A stretch of 64,000 nucleotides of DNA, from NCBI GenBank assembly GCA_033439765.1, contig JAULSN010000002.1, forward strand, positions 6,448,001-6,512,000, written 5' to 3'. The DNA comes from Lasiosphaeria ovina (Eukaryota > Ascomycota > Sordariomycetes > Sordariales > Lasiosphaeriaceae). The notes beneath the pieces are model-generated. The model was not told where the DNA came from, ran no database searches, and saw nothing but the letters and a program-made list of their open reading frames with translations. Shown here in pieces: positions 1-12,280 of this stretch; position 1 is the stretch's first letter, and every line of letters begins with the position of its first letter. A program made the position numbers and the translations under genes.

Positions 1-1874
1 TACCAAGCTACAAGTTTGGACAACCCGAATTTGGTCTCTTCGTTTGGAGCCGAGAAATCGGCCTAGAAATTAAGCGCGAGCCGTCATCTAGCCCTCCGTT
101 GAAAACTCGTAGGCAGCAGTGACAGGTAAATCGGATATAGCGATAAGAGTACGCGTTTAGTCCACTATAAGTAGCGCTTGGCTATTATCATATCCTTTAT
201 TTGCTATCCTGACTCTCCCTGGTTTACGTTTGCCCCTGGATATCCTTCAACGCCGTGGACAATCTCAATATAGTCAAGACAAATTTCCCTCCCAAAAGCG
301 ACACGTCCGGTGTCGAGAAGCTTGTGGCCATGCCTGAAGATAGCACTCGAATCAAAGTCATTTACGCTGCAGTCGGAAAGTCGCTGGAACTTGCTAGATT
401 CCCGGCGACGGTAAAGGCCATGGCGATAGCTCTCCACGCTCATCAAGAAAGGATGGACTAGCAAAAGCAGGCGAAACCGCAGAGAGTTATGCTCAGCACA
501 CCAGAGACTGGATCAGTCGCTTTCTAATGGTTAGTTGATATCTTGATAACCGAAATGGAGGATACCATATGTGCCATGACGAAAGCCCACAAGGGGAAAT
601 CCACCGGCAACGATCTCGACCTGTGGAAGGCAGAGAAACCGAGCAGTACCAAGACGCACTCGGCACACTGATCGTGCCATTGTTTCACGAAATCTTTGGA
701 TGCTCTTCGCTTTAAAGACATGCATGGGACGGCACTTCAACACCGCCTCACATCACCAGGCTCGACAGGACGAAGCCCGAATCCGGGTTTTGCCTTGAGG
801 AAAAGCTTTTCGGCGGTGAGATGATGTTGTTGGGAAAGGCCAAGGGGCAAAGGACGAATATTCCACGTTGGTGATATGCAAGAGAAAGGCCGGCGTACCA
901 ACATACTACGTACTGAAGGGAAGTTATATGGACAGGATGATGAAACGCAAACCAGGCAAGTACCATTCCTAATTCGCTGCACTAACTGGGTTCCTACTCA
1001 AACGCTAACAACAATGTCTTACTTCCTGTGTTTAGGAGAGCTCATGGAACTGCCGTACGTAATTGACCCAGAGCAGGGAATATCCGAGGCCGATCGCATC
1101 AAGGCAGGATGGAAGAAGTGGTGGATAGTTCGCAGGGACAACGCTCTCTCGAACCCGTCGTCGGTAAAACCTGATAATTCTTCTCAGGGAGAGTCTTCGG
1201 GCGGAAGTAACCAACAGCCATTGCATCATCGGCAAGTTGCATCGAATCTGTAATAGACTCGCCGGCCGAGAATCTGGGCACTCACCTTTCTACTTTGTAG
1301 GACATCATACCAGATATCAAATCTATGAACCTTTCAGGGAGACGGATGGCTATAGTTGGCTTCAGCTTTTGCCTTATGTGGCTGGCCAGGTACTAACCTG
1401 CCTTAGATAGGTGCGGTATTTTACTTTTAATGGATAAAAAGAAATCAAATCCGATTGGGCTAGTCCCACTCCAAAACCACACCTTTCATTCCTCGTGATT
1501 GTTCGTCTCTTGGTGATTACTAGGTAGTTTATTGTTGTTAGAGTTCTCTCATGCTTTCGAGCGTAGTGAGCGGCCCGCGCAAGGGCCGCCGGAGGCAAAA
1601 GACGAGAGAAGGGGCCGTTCAGCTCCCCATCTGGCTTGCCAGGTGGCGTGTTTTCAGCTAGCATTCCTCTTTTGTTCCCAATGTACGACGGCTGCTAAGC
1701 TATCACTAGATGATCTGGTCAAATGGATTAGAAATCGAACAATTTACCTCGAGGTTGAGATGATCAACCAATTCAAAGAGCCAAAACGGATGACTCGCTT
1801 TCATACCTGATTGTACATTTGCATGTGCTACCCAAATATGTTTCTTGAATGACTTCGGGTTCGCCAGCGGCGCT
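1..1874. other. Gene-poor left flank, possible gene relics
   Basis: No convincing gene is visible. Short open stretches occur on the plus strand at 255-461 (68 codons) and 876-1253 (125 codons), but neither shows a family motif, signal peptide or clear exon pattern. They could be relics of a decayed gene or chance. A short dispersed repeat at 1554-1600 is listed separately. Confidence 0.5.
1554..1600 (+). repeat. Short GC-rich dispersed repeat, copy A
   Basis: The segment shares two blocks with the reverse complement of 14691-14750: a TTTCGAGCGYAGYGAGCRG-type block and a GGCCGCCGGAGGCA block, with different spacing between them. Both copies lie outside recognisable genes. This is a sequence comparison made by eye; copy number elsewhere in the genome is unknown. 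Confidence 0.5.
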
Positions 1875-4518
1875 TCAGACCAGAGTTATCCGCCGCGGAA
1901 CCAGCCTTTCGAACTGGGCCTCGAGCTCGCTCCCCGCCAACGCACGATCAAGCGCGTAAAGTCTTTCGAGCGGGTCGCCCGAGCCGAGATCAATGTCGGC
2001 TCTAGGCTGGACTGCTTCCTCGTCCCCGACGCTGTCCATGTCCATGCCCTCAAGTATGTCTTCTGCCTCGCGATCATCGACCTCTACCCCCACGTCTTCG
2101 TCCACCGACTCCACCCCCTCGTCCACGCCTTCATGGCTCGCCTTCAAACCCCGCTCCAAGCCGTCCCAGCCAGCGCTCTCCCCCCCCACCACCCCCCTGT
2201 ACCTGTACTTGATCCGCCGACAATGCGCGCCGTACACACGCAGCACGCCGACACGCCGGAACGTATCTCCGTCGCCACCCGCGACGGCCTCGACAAGCAG
2301 CCCGCTCAGCGCGAGCGGGCTCGAGCCGTCCGCAGGGCTCGCGCACAGCGGCAGGAACCACCCCGCGACAGCCTCAGGCCGACCACCCTCATCTTCGTCC
2401 TCGGCTGCGTCAAACGAGTAGTCGAACGCGTCCGATAGAATACTGCCGATGACAGCTTCTTCCTCACCGCCGTCGCCCAGTACGCGCAGCTTGTGGTGCT
2501 TGCCACCGCCGATGGCCATCATGTACCACGGCTTGGCCTCGTAGTCGGGCTGCACCTCGACGCGCCGCATGTAGCACCGCAGCGAGAGCGACGCGCTGTT
2601 CAGCGACCCCGTCGGCGCGCTGGGGAGCACCGGGTCAGTTGTCGCGGCAAGGACCTCGACGATCTCGTGCAATGCGCTGCTGCCACTGGCCGCTGGCGAG
2701 ACGGCGCCGGCCATGGATAGCCACGACCACGACGGCGCGACGTAACCCTCACCGTCCGGCAGCCGCCCCGCACCGCCGGCCGACTCCCACAGCAGAGCGC
2801 CCGGCAAGGTCGACCGCCACAGGCCGGCCAGATACATATTGCCCGGGAGGGCGGCGGCAAATTCCTTCGCCAGACCAGACAGCGCCACGGGCTTGTCGCG
2901 CGCGAAGCTGAACGTGGTGCCCGAGTACTCGCGGCACAGCGCGGCCCAGGCCGCATGCACCGCGCTGGGCGCGCTGGCCGCGAGGTCCGTCTGCGCCTGA
3001 AACTTGGGCTTGCCACCAAAGACTGCCGCAGCACTGAACAGCCCGCCGCCAGGGAACGTCTCGCTCGCAAAATGCGGCACTCGCGCACAGCACTCCCACA
3101 CCAGCTCGTGCGACGTGAAGTGCAGAACGCGGCGCGCCAGCTGTCGCTCCTGGAACACCCAGCCGCGGCGGGTCAGCGGGGCCGCCGCCACGCCCTCGAA
3201 CACGGCGCGCGCGTCGGGCATGAGCCACCATCCGTCACTGTCCCCGTCACCACTATCGGGGAGGGGCAGACGCACGCGCATCGGCAGCACGGCCAGCGGG
3301 TCGCGGTTGCGGAAACACCCGAAGCGCGCGTCGGGCGAGTCGTCGGCCGCGATGTTGAGCAGCGCCGCCCGGTACACGCCGTGCATGGCGGCGGCCTCGC
3401 GCTGCCAGTCGGCCGCGCTGTCCTGCACGATGCACAGCGAGTCGATCCATAGCCAGCGCACTTTGCCGTTGTCAGCATCCGTCTGTTTTCTTGGTTGGGC
3501 AGAGTCGAGATGAGGTTGGTTACCTACCGTCGAACCACGTCGCAATCTCCACGGCGTCCTGGAACGTCTGCGGCAGCCGCGCTACCGCGATGCCTTCGGC
3601 CAGCCTCTCGGCCAGGTTGCCCTCCGTCAACACGGGCAACCCTGCCGAGCCGCCGCCCCACACGCCCCAGCAGTGACTCAACGTCATATACCGGCGGGCC
3701 TCCGCCGACGCGAACTCGCCGGGGGATTCCAGCGGCGCGACCACTCTGAGCGCGCCCGTCTGCGCGGCCGCCGCCACGTCCAGCAGGCGCGTCGGCAGTC
3801 TCCCCTCATCTGAAGAGGGCCGGTTATTGCACTGGCCGTGCGCGCCGTCCGCGTCGGCCTGGCACCGCGCGAGCCACTGCAGCGCGTGGGCGCGGGTCTG
3901 CGGCGAGTTGGTGCTCGCGTGGCGCTCCAGCGTGCGCTGCGAGTCGGCGAGGTCCAGCGCGGCGTTGACGAGCGGGTCCGGCGCCCGCAGCCGCAGCGTC
4001 AGGATGTTCCAGTAGTTCTTCTCCGACCGGGCGTGGCCGCGGTGCGTGAGCGCAAAGTGCAGGCGCGCGACCTTGGGAGCCGTGTCGTCGGAGGGCTGCT
4101 GCCAGCACATCTCAATGTTGGATGCGTCGATCGACGCCATGGCCAGCCGCTTGACGCGCAGCGTGGCCATGAGCTGCACGCACAGGTGGCACCGCGCGGT
4201 GTCGCCATCCTGTAGTGTTGTGGCACCTGCGTGGACGAGGCAGGCTGCCGGGAGCTTGTCAGCGGCGGCCTTGGTTTGCGATTGTGGGAGATTGGAGAGG
4301 TAGAAGGCAAAGTACTCGAGCGCGCTGCAGCAGGCTGCGCAGAGGCTGCCGATGCTCGACTCGATGGGCGCGCGATGGGCGGGGTCCCGCTCGGCGGGCG
4401 GCGGCTGCAGCACGAAGAGCGTCACGTCGTCGTCGTCGGCCGCTGAGGGGTTGATGAGTACAAATGTCTCGATCTTGTCGTTTAGCTGGGCGATTTCGCT
4501 CGTCTCCAGGAGAGCCAT
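1875..4518 (-). CDS. HET-domain (heterokaryon incompatibility-type) protein
   Basis: Two exons, complement(3528..4518) and complement(1875..3460), give 858 residues. The intron starts GTAGGT and ends AAAG after a TGCTGAC branch site; removing it joins the halves of the HET domain in frame. Visible HET (PF06985) motifs are YMTLSHCWG near residue 277, RLPQTFQDAV, then VRWLWIDSLCIVQDS just after the splice, and LTRRGWVFQERQLARR with a following VWEC. The region before the domain (about 1-270) is typical in length for HET proteins, includes a CAACC cluster, and has no recognised partner domain. HET proteins drive allorecognition cell death on hyphal fusion; the trigger of this one cannot be inferred. 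The reading frame is intact, unlike the two other HET loci in this window. No membrane segment or signal peptide is seen, so it is probably cytosolic. Confidence 0.88.
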
Positions 4519-5066
4519 CTTGCAATTTACTTCTCGATGGCGTTGAGTTTGTCCCTTCCGAGGAATTCTATGGTGAAGAAGAGTTCAGACAGCGTAAAGT
4601 TTGGGCTCTTGGGCTTGGCTGCCTCGTGTTTAGTGGATGCCCAACCACACAGAGCCTTTCACGACCTGCTCAGATGACAGGTGGTCAGCATGTGCGGGGT
4701 TAATTGCTTATGAGTTTATTTATTGGTTGCGGTAAACAATCCCTTGTTTTGGCTCGGCGTTGACCTGTCCGTCAAAGCGACTTCAGCCCCGCGTTTGAAG
4801 ACATGGGGTGGTGGTTCAATTCGCTGATGATATTCTCACAGAATTTTGAGAAGAAAAAAAAAGCAGCGGGTGTGAGAATGTGTGTTCAGCCCGGGCTGTG
4901 AGCAAATCCAACCAAACAATAAAATGTTCATGCTGCCCAACTTTAAATCTGGCCGCCATGCCAGACCCACGATGTCGGCCCACCGCAACCCACCGGACCC
5001 AGAAGGTTAACCCACAGTACGGATCCAGAACAGCATCAAATACCGAGACTTGAGCATCAATTCACA
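4519..5066. other. Intergenic, HET gene promoter side
   Basis: This is the upstream side of the minus-strand HET gene, running to the tRNA-Asn gene. I see no additional gene, repeat or clear regulatory motif. Confidence 0.6.
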
Positions 5067-5140
5067 TCCCTCGTGGCGCAATTGGCTAGCGCGTCAGACT
5101 GTTAATCTGGAGGCTGTTGGTTCGACCCCAACCGAGGGAG
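5067..5140 (+). tRNA. tRNA-Asn (anticodon GTT)
   Basis: A 74-base cloverleaf without intron. The acceptor stem TCCCTCG pairs with CGAGGGA, followed by discriminator G. The D-arm lies around TGGCGCAATTGGCTAGCG. The anticodon stem TCAGA/TCTGG closes the loop CTGTTAA, giving anticodon GTT. The T-arm contains GGTTCGACCCC. All stems pair well. Confidence 0.95.
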
Positions 5141-5792
5141 TCAAGGGTCGTTCTGAACTGGCTATTGAGTCTCTCCTTTTTGCATCGAGTCTTTTTTTTA
5201 CAACACGTCTCATTCATTCATTCATTCACGCTTTTCATTGTTTTGAGTTTGCATTTCCTCTTATTAATTATTTCCCCTCTCACCCCGTTTCATCCACTAA
5301 GGAAATTTATAGATTAAGTTTCCAACCTAGGTACGACAGAGTGCTGTAGAAACATAATAATTTTTGCACGTTTATTCTGCCCTTTCATTATATTCTGGGC
5401 ATAACTCAAGACCTGCGCCTGTCTGAGACCGGTGAGCTTGTGAAGTGAACAGGCGCTAAAGTGGCCTAGCTAGCGCTACCAGTGCACGTTCCAGGCACGC
5501 CAGGCAACAAGGCACAAACTGGCTGACACTTGTCGGTCAGGAAGGAAGGCTCGACGTCGTCGTCGCCATCAGACAGAAAGGTCCGGTCCTGCATCAGGTC
5601 GCACTGCTCTTTCCAATTTTGGACCGATTTCTCAACATTTGTCCCTTCAATCACGTAACATTCTTCCGGGTTTGACCGCCCCATCCCGCGTGCCGTCGCA
5701 TTCCAACTGCCAATTCCATTTCCATTTGTCCTTCACCGCCAACCCCAGTTCTCACCACTCCACTGCAAACTGCTAGGCAGCATTCCGTCGCC
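5141..5792. other. Intergenic between tRNA-Asn and DUF4246 gene
   Basis: A T-rich stretch with ATTC repeats at about 5210-5228 follows the tRNA, consistent with Pol III termination and spacer. A pyrimidine-rich segment then leads to the DUF4246 start. Nothing else is seen. Confidence 0.55.
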
Positions 5793-8163
5793 ATGTCGTA
5801 CCCCGGAGTGCAACTGCCGTTGCGCTACTTCCCCCAGGGGGATCCCTATGCGCACCGGTCTCAACCTTCGGATCATCAATTGTATCGCAGGGGTGCGCAC
5901 CCGAGCTGCGTCAACTCCATGTCGGACCTCCTGATGGTGCGCGAGGTGGCCATGATGATTCTCATGGACCGCCTCACCGACAAGCCCGACTGGCACAAGA
6001 AGATCTTTGACAAGGCCATTGTCGACAAGTGGCGTGACGAGGCCCTCACCCAGCCCGAGGACGCCCTCTACGCCCGCATTGTCGACGGCAAGGACACCAC
6101 CAAGATCCCCAAGCCGCGCTGCCGCATCATGTCCCCCGCCTGCTTCGACTACTGCATCCAGGAGCTGAGGTGCAAGGCCGCCTTCTTCAAGCAGACGGGC
6201 CTGGTCTACACTCTCAACACGCGCGAGAACAACATCATCAAGTCCGACACTGTCGTTTCCGCGGACGTGCACAATGCCCTTCGCGCCGCCTTTGGCAAGC
6301 TGCGTGCCGCCCAGGCTGCCGACCCGGACTGGCATCCCTGGACCAACGAAGTCGTCCTGGATCTGGTGCACCCTTCGTTGTATCCGTTTGTTTACGGTAA
6401 ATAATTGGCTGCAGCTCTCCTCACCACGCTTTCGAGGCTAACCACCGGCACCCATCTTGCACACCGCTAGGCCAAACTAAATTCATCCCGGACGAGGTCG
6501 TCGGCGTCATAGATGCCGTCGACAAGTGGGCTGGCAAGGGCGAGCCTGTTCCGAAAACACCACCCATTGATTCCCCGCTTGCCGGCAGGCGCGACATCCC
6601 CAATAGCTTCTGGTCTGACACCTACCAGTGGCTGCCTGCCAATCTCGCCTTCAACCCAGACGGCACCGTCAGATTCACGAGCTACATCAACAACCTGCAC
6701 CCCAAGCGCCACGCCGAAATCTACGGCGTTATTGAGAAGCTCGTCGACATTGCCGTCCCGGCCTGGGAGTGTGCTCTGACCGGCGGGGTTCAGTTCACCC
6801 ACAGGGTTCAGTTCAACGACGCGTACGACATGAAGGGCTTGCCCGTGTCTCGGTTTGACCAAGCGCCCGAGGCTTGGTACGTGGACACCCTGCTGAATTG
6901 CTCGGGCCATGAGAGATTCGAGTATTTATCACATCCTAACCCAACTTCCTCCCGGCTAGGGACGAAGACACCGACTCGCCTTTCTTCTGGGAACCACTCG
7001 ATCCCCAGCTTCTCGCGGCCACCGAGAAGCAGAATGGCCCCTTGCCGTTTAACGACTACGAACTGAGTAACTGCATCAAGTACGACAACTTCCCCGAGGG
7101 ATTGAGTGACCAGGAAATAAGGGAGCGGGCAATAGCTCAACTGAAGTGGAGGGGTATTCGCGATCCCGTCCTCACGGAGCCCATCGACTTTTCCCCCCTC
7201 GAGTACTCGTGCAGGGACAGGCTCGGCCAAAAATTCAAGGAGACGGGGCTTCAGGTCATCGTCAAGATGGCCACCATTGAGCTGACGCCCGACAAGCCCG
7301 AGTTTCCGGTGGGCGGCTGGCACATTGAAGGCATGATGAACGAGCACATTGCCGCCACCGCCCTCTACTACCTCGACTCGGAAAACGTGACGACGAGCTC
7401 CCTGTCCTTCCGCATGCAGACCGACGGGGATCAGGAGGAGCTGGTTGGGCGCGCCGCCCAGGATGACTACGAATACTACGAGCGCCTCTTTGGCACTTCC
7501 CTAGGCCCAGTAAGGGGCTCCCCCGGCCCTTGCCTCCAGAACTACGGCGACGTTGAGACGCGCCAGGGACGGCTCATCGCGTTTCCCAATGTCTTGTGAG
7601 TGGCCCCTGTCACGGCTCTTGCCATACAGAACTCTGCCCAGAAGATTAGAGAAGCTAACAGCCTGGCTCATCATCCGGCTGTGGCCATCAGCCAGCACCG
7701 TGTGTCGTCCTTTAAGCTAGAGGACCCTACCAAGCCGGGCCACCGCAGCTTCATTGCGCTGTGGCTTGTGGACCCGCACCAGCGCACCATTTCGACGGCC
7801 AACGTGCCGCCGCAGCAGCTCGACTGGTGGGCCGAAGCCGTTTTCGGGAGCTCTGGCACTGCCGCTGGCGAGCCCCAGTCGCCCGTCAAGGGCCAGATGC
7901 CGCCCGAGATGCTCCAGATCCTGCTCGAGCAGGGCGTTGGCAAGGGTCTTAAGCTGTCGGGCCACGTCCTGAGCAGCCTGCACAGCCGCCTCCCGGCCGA
8001 GGTCGTGGATATGGTGCGCGCCGAGGGCAAGCTGGCCGAGGGCCTGATGACGCTCGACGAGGCTAGGCAACACCGCGTCGCGCTCATGCAGGAGCGCACC
8101 GACTTCCACGAGCGGAGCGAGAGCGAGTGGAACGATACTGAATACTCCTTCTGCGAGCACTGA
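5793..8163 (+). CDS. DUF4246 family protein
   Basis: Four exons, 5793..6396, 6471..6876, 6960..7595 and 7692..8163, keep frame and give 705 residues. The introns are GTAAAT..CTAG, GTACGT..CTAG and GTGAGT..TCAG with CTAAC-like branch sites. The protein fits DUF4246 (PF14033), a fungal family of about 600-700 residues: an N-terminal CCIQELRCKA-like helical part, then RRDIPNSFWSDTYQWLPAN, and a C-terminal block with VGGWHIEGMMNEHIAATALYY followed by QHRVSSFKLEDPTKPGHR. The HxE pair and the later histidine look like a metal site of the Fe(II)/2-oxoglutarate oxygenase type; this is my inference, as no activity is established for the family. No signal peptide or membrane segment is seen. The start codon is the first in-frame ATG after an upstream stop. 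Confidence 0.88.
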
Positions 8164-10330
8164 ATAGAGCGAGTCACTGTTGAGTATAGGACCGCTTTTC
8201 TTTCTTTCTCTGCTTGTTTGAAGTTGCCATCAACAACTGCCGCTCCTTAATTACTCTACGCCCCAACCCATATCACACCACCACATGGCTGGCTTCAGCC
8301 AATCAGCACAACTCCCCTGATTTCACTTCAAAAGCTGGATGTTTGGGCTAGATTCGTACACTCATACATATCGCGATGTACAGTACTTTAAGAGTCTAGC
8401 CGCCTGAGCCGCAGCCTGCGGATAATGAATCACCTCACTGCCTTCAGCTCCTGCAGCCAGCTCACACCGACGGCATAGACAAATTACCACAGGGAACTCC
8501 CGCTGCAATGCCGGGGGCAAGAGCCTCCTCGCAAGTTGCTGCATGCCGGTGAGGTACTTAGACTGCGCCTCGCGACGGCTTCCAATGCCACTGCACCAAG
8601 CCAACCAAGGATGCACGTGCTGGGGGTTCCTCGTTATGTCTGGCAACCGCAACATGTTTGCTTCTCTTTTCAGTCTCTCAGCTTGCCATTTATAAGCCCC
8701 GTTCACCTCATTTTCGGGGTCTCGAGCGTTGCACTGCATCTTGGGTTTGCATATGCAGGGAGCGGATTTCATATCACATGCAGCTACGAGGGGAGACCCG
8801 CAAAACAGCAGAGACAAAGAGGTTCGGGGCTCGGGATCCGTATGATTAGACGTGGATTGGTTTGCGAAGTGAGGGATCTGAGACACTGGCGTACGTAATT
8901 ACTGCCATCCAATTTGGCAGAAGAGCCTCAATAATCCGGATTTTACGATGCAACGTCGAGGGTCCGCCCCCGACATCGCCCCGTACGTTCGTGCTCGCGC
9001 CGCGCCGTAGTTGTGGCATACACTCCCTCTTACGCGCCGTATATTGGCATCCCCGGCGCCACCAACCGCCACCTTTCGCCCTCTGGCCAATACGTCTTAT
9101 CCCTTCTCCTGCATGCGGGGAGGGCAAATATGGGCTCCTATCCAAGAACCGTCGGATTCAGGACGTGGTCAGCAAGATGCCCGTCTTGGCCCGGTGCAAT
9201 GTGCGCGGCACTCGGGCTTGGCTGAAGCAGAGTGTGTGTTCAGCTGGCGACTGTCGACGCCACGCAGCCGGCCGTGCCCGTTGTTTGCCAGGCTATAATT
9301 AATCGATTGTGTGCAAGTGCGGAGCAAGCCCACCCGATAGATTGCCTGCCGCTGTCTGACGGAAATCGCGGGGAAATTGGGGCTAGCCAACGGCGCTGCA
9401 GGCGAAGTTGACTCACCTGACGCCAGCAGGTCTGGCGTTCTCGTTGAGACATGTTTGCCTGCCGTGCTACCCGGACCGACGACTCACACCCGAATGGGCT
9501 CTGGACCTGCGTCTGCCCGCTCAGCTCCAGCGCCAAGACAGCGGGGACCCGACATCGCACCAGCCTTGTACTCTTCATGTCCACCGCCAAGCAGGGGCGG
9601 CGAGGTCTGGCCAGATTGGGCGCCGTGGTGTGACGCGGTCCCCGACGTTGGGGTTGCAGTGTGGCGTCAATACATGGTGCGGAGAGGGTGCAGTGCGGCG
9701 GCCCGTCACCCGTCGACAATCAAACGACGCGGGCGGCGGCCAGAGGAGTTGTGGCTTAATTATAGCGTTTCTTTTGAAGTCACGAGGCTTCGGGAGTGTC
9801 GTGCTACGCTCTCTCGTCTTGGGTAGAGCGGAGAGAGGATGAGTTGAATCAACTCAGCTGCGCGAGTAATTTCCCACTCCGCAGAAACCGAGATATCGAA
9901 TGACCATGGAGTGAGTTGCCTATTTCCGGCCCACTTGTGTCTCTCCATGTGTCTCCTTCTCAAGACAGCAGCGTAAGGTCGAGGGACCAGTAGCAGGATC
10001 CAAACCTCTCATTATCTCCCTAGCCGTAATCAACAGACTCGTAATTAAATGTGCCACACCTTGCATGTCTACTCTATTTCAGCAGCTAGATAATGCACGG
10101 CCAAAAGGGGTATCCATCTCGAGAATCAAAGCACCCGTCCGGCTTGTTTGTGTTCCCATAGCTAGCTAAGAAGAGCACAACGTAGTTGTCTAGCGCCGAC
10201 CCTTGGCAGACCAGAACCGAAGACGGAGGGACATCTCTTCAACTGTTGTCACAATAGCCAGGTGTCCAGAGGTAAAAGACAGAAATTTAAGAGTACGTAC
10301 CGGGAGCCGCCCTCATGCCCGCTGCCAGAA
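8164..10330. other. Long intergenic region without supported genes
   Basis: Several overlapping open frames of 60-160 codons occur at about 8360-9840 on both strands, but none carries a motif, consistent codon bias or splice pattern. I regard them as chance reading frames in GC-rich spacer. No repeat of note is seen. Confidence 0.55.
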
Positions 10331-10340
10331 AGTATAAGTA
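10331..10340 (+). promoter_or_regulatory. Possible TATA element of the WSC gene
   Basis: AGTATAAGTA lies about 165 bases before the chosen ATG at 10506. Distance and sequence are plausible for a fungal core promoter, but this is motif reading only. Confidence 0.35.
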
Positions 10341-10505
10341 CGTGCTGTGTCCCTCCGATGTTGTCATATCTCTCCCCAATCTCAACACCAGCAGCCAGCC
10401 TCAGCAACCCAACAACTCTTTGAGCCAACTCCTCTCCCCATCCAAACCAACAGCACATCCATCCCCAACCTTCTCTTCTTTCTATCCTCCCCACCAGCCA
10501 CGAAA

Positions 10506-11186
10506 ATGAAGTCCCTGTCCCTCCTCTCCGCCATCCTCCCCTTCGCCACAGCGACCTACTTCGGCTGCCACACGGAAACCTCCCCCAAAGCGCTCGCCTC
10601 GGCCTTCACGTCCAACTTCACCACCATGACCATCGAACTCTGCCAGCAATTCTGCACCGTCGACGCGCCCGGCGCGCCCTACGCCCTGTGGGGCCTCGAG
10701 TACAGCGGCGAGTGCTACTGCGCGAACGCGCTGACCGCGGGCTCGTTCCCGACCTTCGAGACCGACTGCTCGGCCCACTGCGCCGGCGACGCCACCGAGA
10801 CCTGCGGCGGCGGCAACCGCCTCAGCCTTTACGGCTCCGGCACCACGCCCCCGGCGTTCACCCCGCAGCCGCACCCCGGCGGGCCGGTGACCGCGTTCTC
10901 GCCGCAGGGCTGCTGGACGGAGGGCGTCGGCGTGCGCGCGCTCGGCGGCGCCATGGCAGCGTCGGATACGCTCATGACGATCGAGGCGTGCGCGAGCTTC
11001 TGTTTGAATTCGGGGTTCCTCAGGTTTGGCACCGAGTATGCCCGCGAGTGCTGGTGCGATAACACCCAGGCGGCGTCGAGCAATTTGACCACCAACGTGC
11101 CGAGTGATTGCAGTTTCGCCTGCACGGGGAACAGTGGTGAGGTCTGTGGTGCCGGTGATAGGCTGAGCGTGTACTTGTGGGCTTGA
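10506..11186 (+). CDS. Secreted protein with two WSC domains
   Basis: Single exon, 226 residues. The ATG at 10506 is chosen over an upstream in-frame ATG at 10347 because it begins a clean signal peptide (MKSLSLLSAILPFATATYFG) and has a favourable A-rich context. Two WSC carbohydrate-binding domains follow: about residues 18-105, with the pattern GCHTE, LCQQFC, GLEYSGECYC, CSAHCAGDATETCGGG and LSLY; and about 130-225, with GCWTEG, ACASFC, FGTEYARECWCD, CSFACTGNSGEVCGAG and LSVYLW. WSC modules bind cell wall glucans. There is no catalytic domain, C-terminal membrane helix or GPI-like tail, so it is probably a small wall-associated or secreted binding protein. It stands alone, with wide spacers on both sides. 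Confidence 0.9.
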   Translation: MKSLSLLSAILPFATATYFGCHTETSPKALASAFTSNFTTMTIELCQQFCTVDAPGAPYALWGLEYSGECYCANALTAGSFPTFETDCSAHCAGDATETCGGGNRLSLYGSGTTPPAFTPQPHPGGPVTAFSPQGCWTEGVGVRALGGAMAASDTLMTIEACASFCLNSGFLRFGTEYARECWCDNTQAASSNLTTNVPSDCSFACTGNSGEVCGAGDRLSVYLWA

Positions 11187-12280
11187 TCAAGACGCAGGGA
11201 TGGGACAAGCGTGCGGGGTGGGATGAGTGGATAATGGCTGGTGGAGGATGAAAGGGGGACTTGGTTTGTGGGATGACAGGCTCTTGTAATGTTACTACTT
11301 CTCTTCTCTTTGGCGGGTGTTTACTGCAATTGTCTGCTTGTCTTGACTTCCTGGGTCAAGGCAGACAGGTTATGAAGTAGCACCTGAGTTCGATGGTTGC
11401 TCGCATGTTTTAAGAGTCTGTTTGTTTATTGTCAAAGTCCTTAGCTCATGCTATGACAGCCAACGATTACAAGTGGAATTCGAAATCGTCTTTTGACTAG
11501 ATACAGATTCGGAAAGTCTTGTTTCCTTCTCGCAGTCGCTGCTAATTACCTAGTTAATCCTCCTCTAAACGAGATTTGCCTCCCCTGACCGGCCACTTGG
11601 ACTCGTGGTTAAATTTTACACAGTTCTCTCGACATTTACGACCAAATAGTCTTTAATATCTTCTAGAACTAACCAAGAGGCAGAGAGAAGGCTCGTTCTG
11701 CTCATCCGAACTCGAATCTTGCGTCGTCTTCATCCACAGTTTGGTTCCCAGCTGTCTGACTCGGAGGTCTACGAACACCTAGGCCACCTCCGACCGGTAA
11801 GAGCACCACATCAACTAAGGTAGGTACCTTTGTCACAGGCAAATCTTGGGGATCAAGGCAAGGCTGCTGCTTGTGCCTGACGAGCACTGGGACGGCAGCG
11901 AATTACTTACCTAGACCTGCCCCTTGCTTGCCGGAGCAAAGCTCCGAGCAGATATTAATTGCGGCAAGTTCCCGCTTCTGTTCGCAGGATGATGCTACGT
12001 ACCACGTATCTAGTAGCATTCTGTTCTTTTCGTCCATGCACAGCACGCTCCCGCCCAAGTGCAGACGTCATGCACACGTTAAGACTCTGGCGCTTCATCG
12101 CGATATACCTAGGTATGTCACACTGCAACCTGCTGTTTTTCCCAACCCTATCTAGCTACCTTACATATCCTTTCAAAGTTCCCCTCGACAACACCATCGA
12201 CAAAACGATATCGTGCTCGCTCCTAGTCCTGGCCGAACCCTTGTGACCACTCTCATCACCAACAAGCTCGACTAATAACC
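11187..12280. other. Intergenic spacer
   Basis: About 1.1 kb between the WSC gene and the hemerythrin-like pseudogene. I see no gene, repeat or structured element. Confidence 0.55.

Noticed and set aside
8362..9842. Overlapping open frames in the 8-10 kb spacer
   Set aside because: Mutually overlapping frames on both strands with no motif or splice signals.
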